The position numbers and the translations under genes were made by a program. A stretch of DNA of 64,000 nt, from contig NW_024882197.1 of NCBI RefSeq assembly GCF_019059575.1, positions 248,001 to 312,000 of the forward strand. Reading direction: 5' to 3'. The DNA comes from Amphibalanus amphitrite. Taxonomy: Eukaryota > Arthropoda > Thecostraca > Balanomorpha > Balanidae. The notes beneath the pieces are model-generated. The model was not told where the DNA came from. It saw nothing but the letters and a program-made list of their open reading frames with translations, and did no database searches. Positions 60,973-64,000 of the stretch are shown in pieces; positions within the stretch are counted from its first letter, which is position 1, and the number at the start of each line of letters is the position of its first letter.

Positions 60973-63825
60973 ATGACGTCTGCTGCTGGCGACGCACAGC
61001 CTGAAAATGCAGCATCAAGCATAGAAGAGGACGAATTAGCGACAAAGAAAAACGAATCAAAAGAAAAGTCGGTGCAGGTGGTAGCCAGCAAGCTAAGTCA
61101 CCCCAGCATCTTCGATCCTGAAACTGAAGATAGCAACAGAGATGTCTGGCGTTTGGGCTTCCTTTTTACTATCGCGACGCTTGCGGCAAGTTTTTGGCTG
61201 AAAGCGTTATTCCGTTTACCCCAGCTAGCTCTGAGACATTCAGGTGGCGCTTTCTTGCTTGCGTTCATATGTACGATATTTTTTCTTTGTATTCCCCTGG
61301 CATGTTTAGAAACATTTACGGGTCAGTATGGAGGAAAGTCTTTATTGTTGACCATGGGAGAAGTTATTCCTATCACAAGAGGCGTTGGATTCGCTATCGT
61401 AATAGATCACTTTCTTGAAGTTATATTGTATGGTGTCAACCTTTCTCAACTGTTCATGTACTGTTTCTTTGCGCTTAAGTCGCCGATGCCGTGGGAAAGA
61501 TGTGACGCAAAATACAACACCCCTCTCTGCACTACTGATCAGCTTGAAGAGAAATGCATAAAAGACAAGGCGAAATCAGGATATCTCCGTCATACCTGTG
61601 TGCCAGGTCAGCAAGTCTGCTCGGCCATGCATCTCGGAGCGGCGAATGCGACACACTGTAGTTTATCAGCTAACAAGACAACCGTTTATTTGCCGCTGCT
61701 GGACAGACCAACAGCGCAAGAAGAATATTACGAGACCGAAATACGAAACCATGGAAATCAGACGCTGAAAACTCTGAAGGGCATTGGCGAACCAAATCTT
61801 ACCATTCTTGCTGCATTGGGAGCTGTGTGGCTGATAATTTTGGTAACTGCAATGGGCGGTATAACACCTCAGCCATTTATCGCCTTAATCGCAGTTATCC
61901 TTCCTATGCTGGGATATATTGTTTTAATGTTCTACGCACTAACATTAGAAGGAGCCGGTGACGGGATCTCCCACCTACTTCGGATGAACATCTCGGATCT
62001 GACGAACGGCCGATGCTGGGCAGACGCTGCTGGCCTTGCGTTTGCTTGCATGAGCGTCGGCTACGGCACTTATCCTTCTCTGGCAGCGAGGAACCGTCCA
62101 GCCCGACGATCTTATTTCGACGTCCTCGTGGTCGGCGTCCTGTGCATAGTGATAGTGCTTGTGACAACACTCAGCTTCTACGGACTGGTGGGTTCTCAGG
62201 CGAAATCCGGTGCACTAACCATCGACGCACAACTACTGCACGGCAGTGACATGGCCCGGGTGCTGTTCCCCACCGCCCTGGGACGCTCCAGCATGGCGAA
62301 AATTTGGACTCTGGTGTTCTTCTTCACCATAGCTGTACTCGGAGCCGGTTCAATGGCCGTGCACATGGCATGTGTCATCAGCGACCTGGCATCTACGTGC
62401 CAGTTCAAGTGTCATACGGCGGTGGCGTGCTGCCTGGTGATGCTGTTCGCCCTCGGCATCAGCGCCTTCTTCTCACTCGCCGGCACCATCTTCGTCCTGG
62501 ACACCATCGAGGACTCCATGCTCGGCTCCAAGAAGTTCCTGCTCAGCCTGCTCTTCCTAATAGTCGTCATCTTCTTGTACGGACCGAGGAACCTGATCCA
62601 CCACGTGAGGAAGCGTCTGCGGGTGCGCCTGGTGCCGCCGCCCTTCTTCTGGCAGCTGAGCTGGTACATCATCTGCCCCCTGGGACTCGTGGGACTGATG
62701 GCGCTGGCCTTTCTCGGTCGGGGCGGCACCTTCTTCCGCGACGACGTGCCGCTGTGGATCAAGCTTGCCGCCGTCGGCTACGAGTTCTACTACTGGGTCA
62801 TCATCGTGTTCTTCTTGGTGCAGACAGCCGTGGCGTGGAAGCGACCGACGCGTCCGCGCGGCGTGTGGCGCCTGGAGACGAGTCCCGATGACGTCGAGAA
62901 TGACGAGGGTGGCGGCGGCGGCGGAGGGGGCTCCGACGAGTCGGTACTGATCACTGCGTCAGAGCCGAGGAGCAAGCCGACGGAGGCCGCGTCTAAGACT
63001 GGCGCTATCGAAAGCTCGCCGACGCTGACGGGAGGGGGTGAGAGCGTCCCGGCGGTTCCAGCCGACAGCGAGGCTCCGCAGGCAGGTGACAAAGACGGGG
63101 AGGCCACCGAGGAGCCCGAGGAAGACCTGACGCTGCCCGGGGAGAAGCGGCGCGCAGAGGCGGCTCGCGGCGCCGTGGAGCGGATCAGAGGGCTGGAGCT
63201 GGAGCCGGGCCCGGACGAGGCCGACCTGTTTGTGCGTCTGCACGCGTGGTCGCGCGGTCCGCCCAAGCCGCCCACCCCGTCTCCGACCCCGACCCCTCCG
63301 TCACCAGAGTCGGAGCCGCCGCCGGAGTCCGAGCCGCCACCGGAGTCCGTGTCGCCACCGACATCAGCGCCGTCGTCGCCACCGCCGCCGTCACCGTCGC
63401 CCACTCCCTCGCCGGAGCCGCCGCCGCGACTGCCCAGCATCGACAGCATACAGACCGAGTACGCCAACTTCCTGGGCCGACAGAGCCCCAACATGCGCGC
63501 GCGCGGCCTGCCCATACCGGCACAGGAGCGGATCGAGAGGGAGGGCGTCAGCCGGCTGCCCTGGAGGGACGAGCAGCTGAGCCGCCAGTTCGGGCCCAAC
63601 GTGCTGGGCATGATGAGTCCGTTCACGAAGCACGGCCTGTTCGGACGGGGACGGGTGTCTCCTGACCTGCCCCTGAGGAGGAGCCCCGAGTGGACGGAGC
63701 CGCCGCGACGGGCCGCCAGCGTGGCAGCGGCCATACCGGAGGGACAGGAGGCGGAGGAGCCGCCCAAAGACGTCAGCGAGGACACGCCCTCGCTCATGAA
63801 CATGCTACGAAATATGAAGTCGTGA
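60973..63825 (+). CDS. Divergent SLC6-family (sodium:neurotransmitter symporter-like) transporter
   Basis: The visible frame is 950 residues with no intron. An acidic/Lys-rich N-tail (1-57) is followed by about twelve membrane segments (roughly 60-83, 90-115, 138-163, 275-295, 300-323, 348-372, 383-405, 441-467, 484-505, 522-540, 560-582, 596-622). The SLC6 fold shows in ALFRLPQLALRHSGGAFLL, PLACLETFTGQYGG, the long Cys-rich second outer loop with N-glycosylation sites (N225, N234), and CWADAAGLAFACMSVGYGTY. Key ion-site residues differ: the usual GLGN-WRFP of TM1 is ASFWLKALFRLP, and the LG-DSS of TM8 is LGAGSM. Substrate and sodium coupling are therefore uncertain. The 325-residue cytosolic tail has Gly8 (645-653) and a Pro/Ser/Glu run (764-818). 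The start is the first ATG after an in-frame stop. The stop lies within a splice-donor match, so the protein may continue. Confidence 0.88.
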   Translation: MTSAAGDAQPENAASSIEEDELATKKNESKEKSVQVVASKLSHPSIFDPETEDSNRDVWRLGFLFTIATLAASFWLKALFRLPQLALRHSGGAFLLAFICTIFFLCIPLACLETFTGQYGGKSLLLTMGEVIPITRGVGFAIVIDHFLEVILYGVNLSQLFMYCFFALKSPMPWERCDAKYNTPLCTTDQLEEKCIKDKAKSGYLRHTCVPGQQVCSAMHLGAANATHCSLSANKTTVYLPLLDRPTAQEEYYETEIRNHGNQTLKTLKGIGEPNLTILAALGAVWLIILVTAMGGITPQPFIALIAVILPMLGYIVLMFYALTLEGAGDGISHLLRMNISDLTNGRCWADAAGLAFACMSVGYGTYPSLAARNRPARRSYFDVLVVGVLCIVIVLVTTLSFYGLVGSQAKSGALTIDAQLLHGSDMARVLFPTALGRSSMAKIWTLVFFFTIAVLGAGSMAVHMACVISDLASTCQFKCHTAVACCLVMLFALGISAFFSLAGTIFVLDTIEDSMLGSKKFLLSLLFLIVVIFLYGPRNLIHHVRKRLRVRLVPPPFFWQLSWYIICPLGLVGLMALAFLGRGGTFFRDDVPLWIKLAAVGYEFYYWVIIVFFLVQTAVAWKRPTRPRGVWRLETSPDDVENDEGGGGGGGGSDESVLITASEPRSKPTEAASKTGAIESSPTLTGGGESVPAVPADSEAPQAGDKDGEATEEPEEDLTLPGEKRRAEAARGAVERIRGLELEPGPDEADLFVRLHAWSRGPPKPPTPSPTPTPPSPESEPPPESEPPPESVSPPTSAPSSPPPPSPSPTPSPEPPPRLPSIDSIQTEYANFLGRQSPNMRARGLPIPAQERIEREGVSRLPWRDEQLSRQFGPNVLGMMSPFTKHGLFGRGRVSPDLPLRRSPEWTEPPRRAASVAAAIPEGQEAEEPPKDVSEDTPSLMNMLRNMKS

Positions 63826-63829
63826 GTAA
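63822..63829 (+). promoter_or_regulatory. Candidate 5' splice site overlapping the SLC6-like stop codon
   Basis: The sequence AAGTC-GTGAGTAA matches the donor consensus, and the TGA stop (63823-63825) lies inside it. If used, the coding exon ends at 63821 and the protein continues in an exon beyond the window. Confidence 0.45.
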
Positions 63830-63991
63830 ACCGGGTAAATTGTCAGTGGTAGTCACTCGCGATCGTGTTGGTTGTAGTTTGCTCAGCGTGGTGATACAAT
63901 ACATAATTGCAGGAGGCAGATGTTTATTGGCGATACAGCTGTTTGGTGTGCAACAAACGCGGAGGCACTCACGGCCGATAGACGCGGAAGG

Positions 63992-63997
63992 AATAAA
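63992..63997 (+). terminator. Candidate AATAAA polyadenylation signal
   Basis: An AATAAA hexamer lies 167 bp after the visible stop codon. It fits a terminal exon if the donor at 63822 is not used; downstream sequence is outside the window. Confidence 0.35.
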
Positions 63998-64000
63998 TGT

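Overview
The window reads as repeat-rich nuclear DNA of an invertebrate animal, most likely an arthropod. The evidence is the mix of mobile elements (I-group non-LTR, BEL/Pao, Penelope-like, mariner, Tc1-like, hAT and TTAA-flanked elements), an animal SLC6-type transporter, long (AT)n and (CT)n microsatellites, and the absence of operons or bacterial signals. The species cannot be fixed from this sequence. Only one ordinary host gene is convincing: a divergent SLC6-family transporter at 60973-63825 on the + strand. Almost everything else that can be recognised is mobile DNA.

Layout. 1-4.2 kb: a partial TTAA-type element and a CACTA-terminated inverted-repeat element holding a truncated TTAA element and a hexamer array. 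4.77-6.06 kb: a decayed mariner. 6.45-12.53 kb: a 6.1 kb foldback-like element with arms of about 690 bp, an internal 1.6 kb palindrome and a CATTCCAGTGAC-type minisatellite. 15.35-26.37 kb: a TTAA-flanked element split by a decayed Tc1-like element (itself holding a hAT-type MITE) and by a full-length I-group non-LTR retrotransposon (18563-25370) with two intact reading frames. 27.58-28.77 kb: another TTAA element. 32.55-37.25 kb: a BEL/Pao LTR element on the minus strand with equal 908 bp LTRs, a 5 bp TSD and an internally deleted pol. 37.4-38.8 kb: a large inverted repeat bordered by a short minisatellite. 39.54-40.58 kb: a TTAA element. 41.9-44.8 kb: a Penelope-like element with inverted terminal repeats set between two (AT)n tracts.

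46.1-54.0 kb is a nest of insertions in a GGGCCCTCAGAGG minisatellite: TTAA elements, two elements with GGGGAGAGTGGGG termini and TA duplications, a hAT element with an 8 bp TSD, and MITEs inside that hAT. 54.39-54.67 kb is a (CT)n array. 58.36-60.23 kb is a hAT-like element carrying the same minisatellite. The window ends with the SLC6 gene, whose last visible codons overlap a strong splice-donor match.

The genes do not form a pathway. The retrotransposons and the Penelope element encode their own copying machinery, while the many TIR elements carry no intact transposase and would need one from elsewhere. The most striking pattern is that elements with different ends (TTAA, TA-flanked and foldback types) share an AGGTCA/TGACCT-rich, quasi-palindromic internal module. 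All assignments come from reading the sequence; no database search was run.
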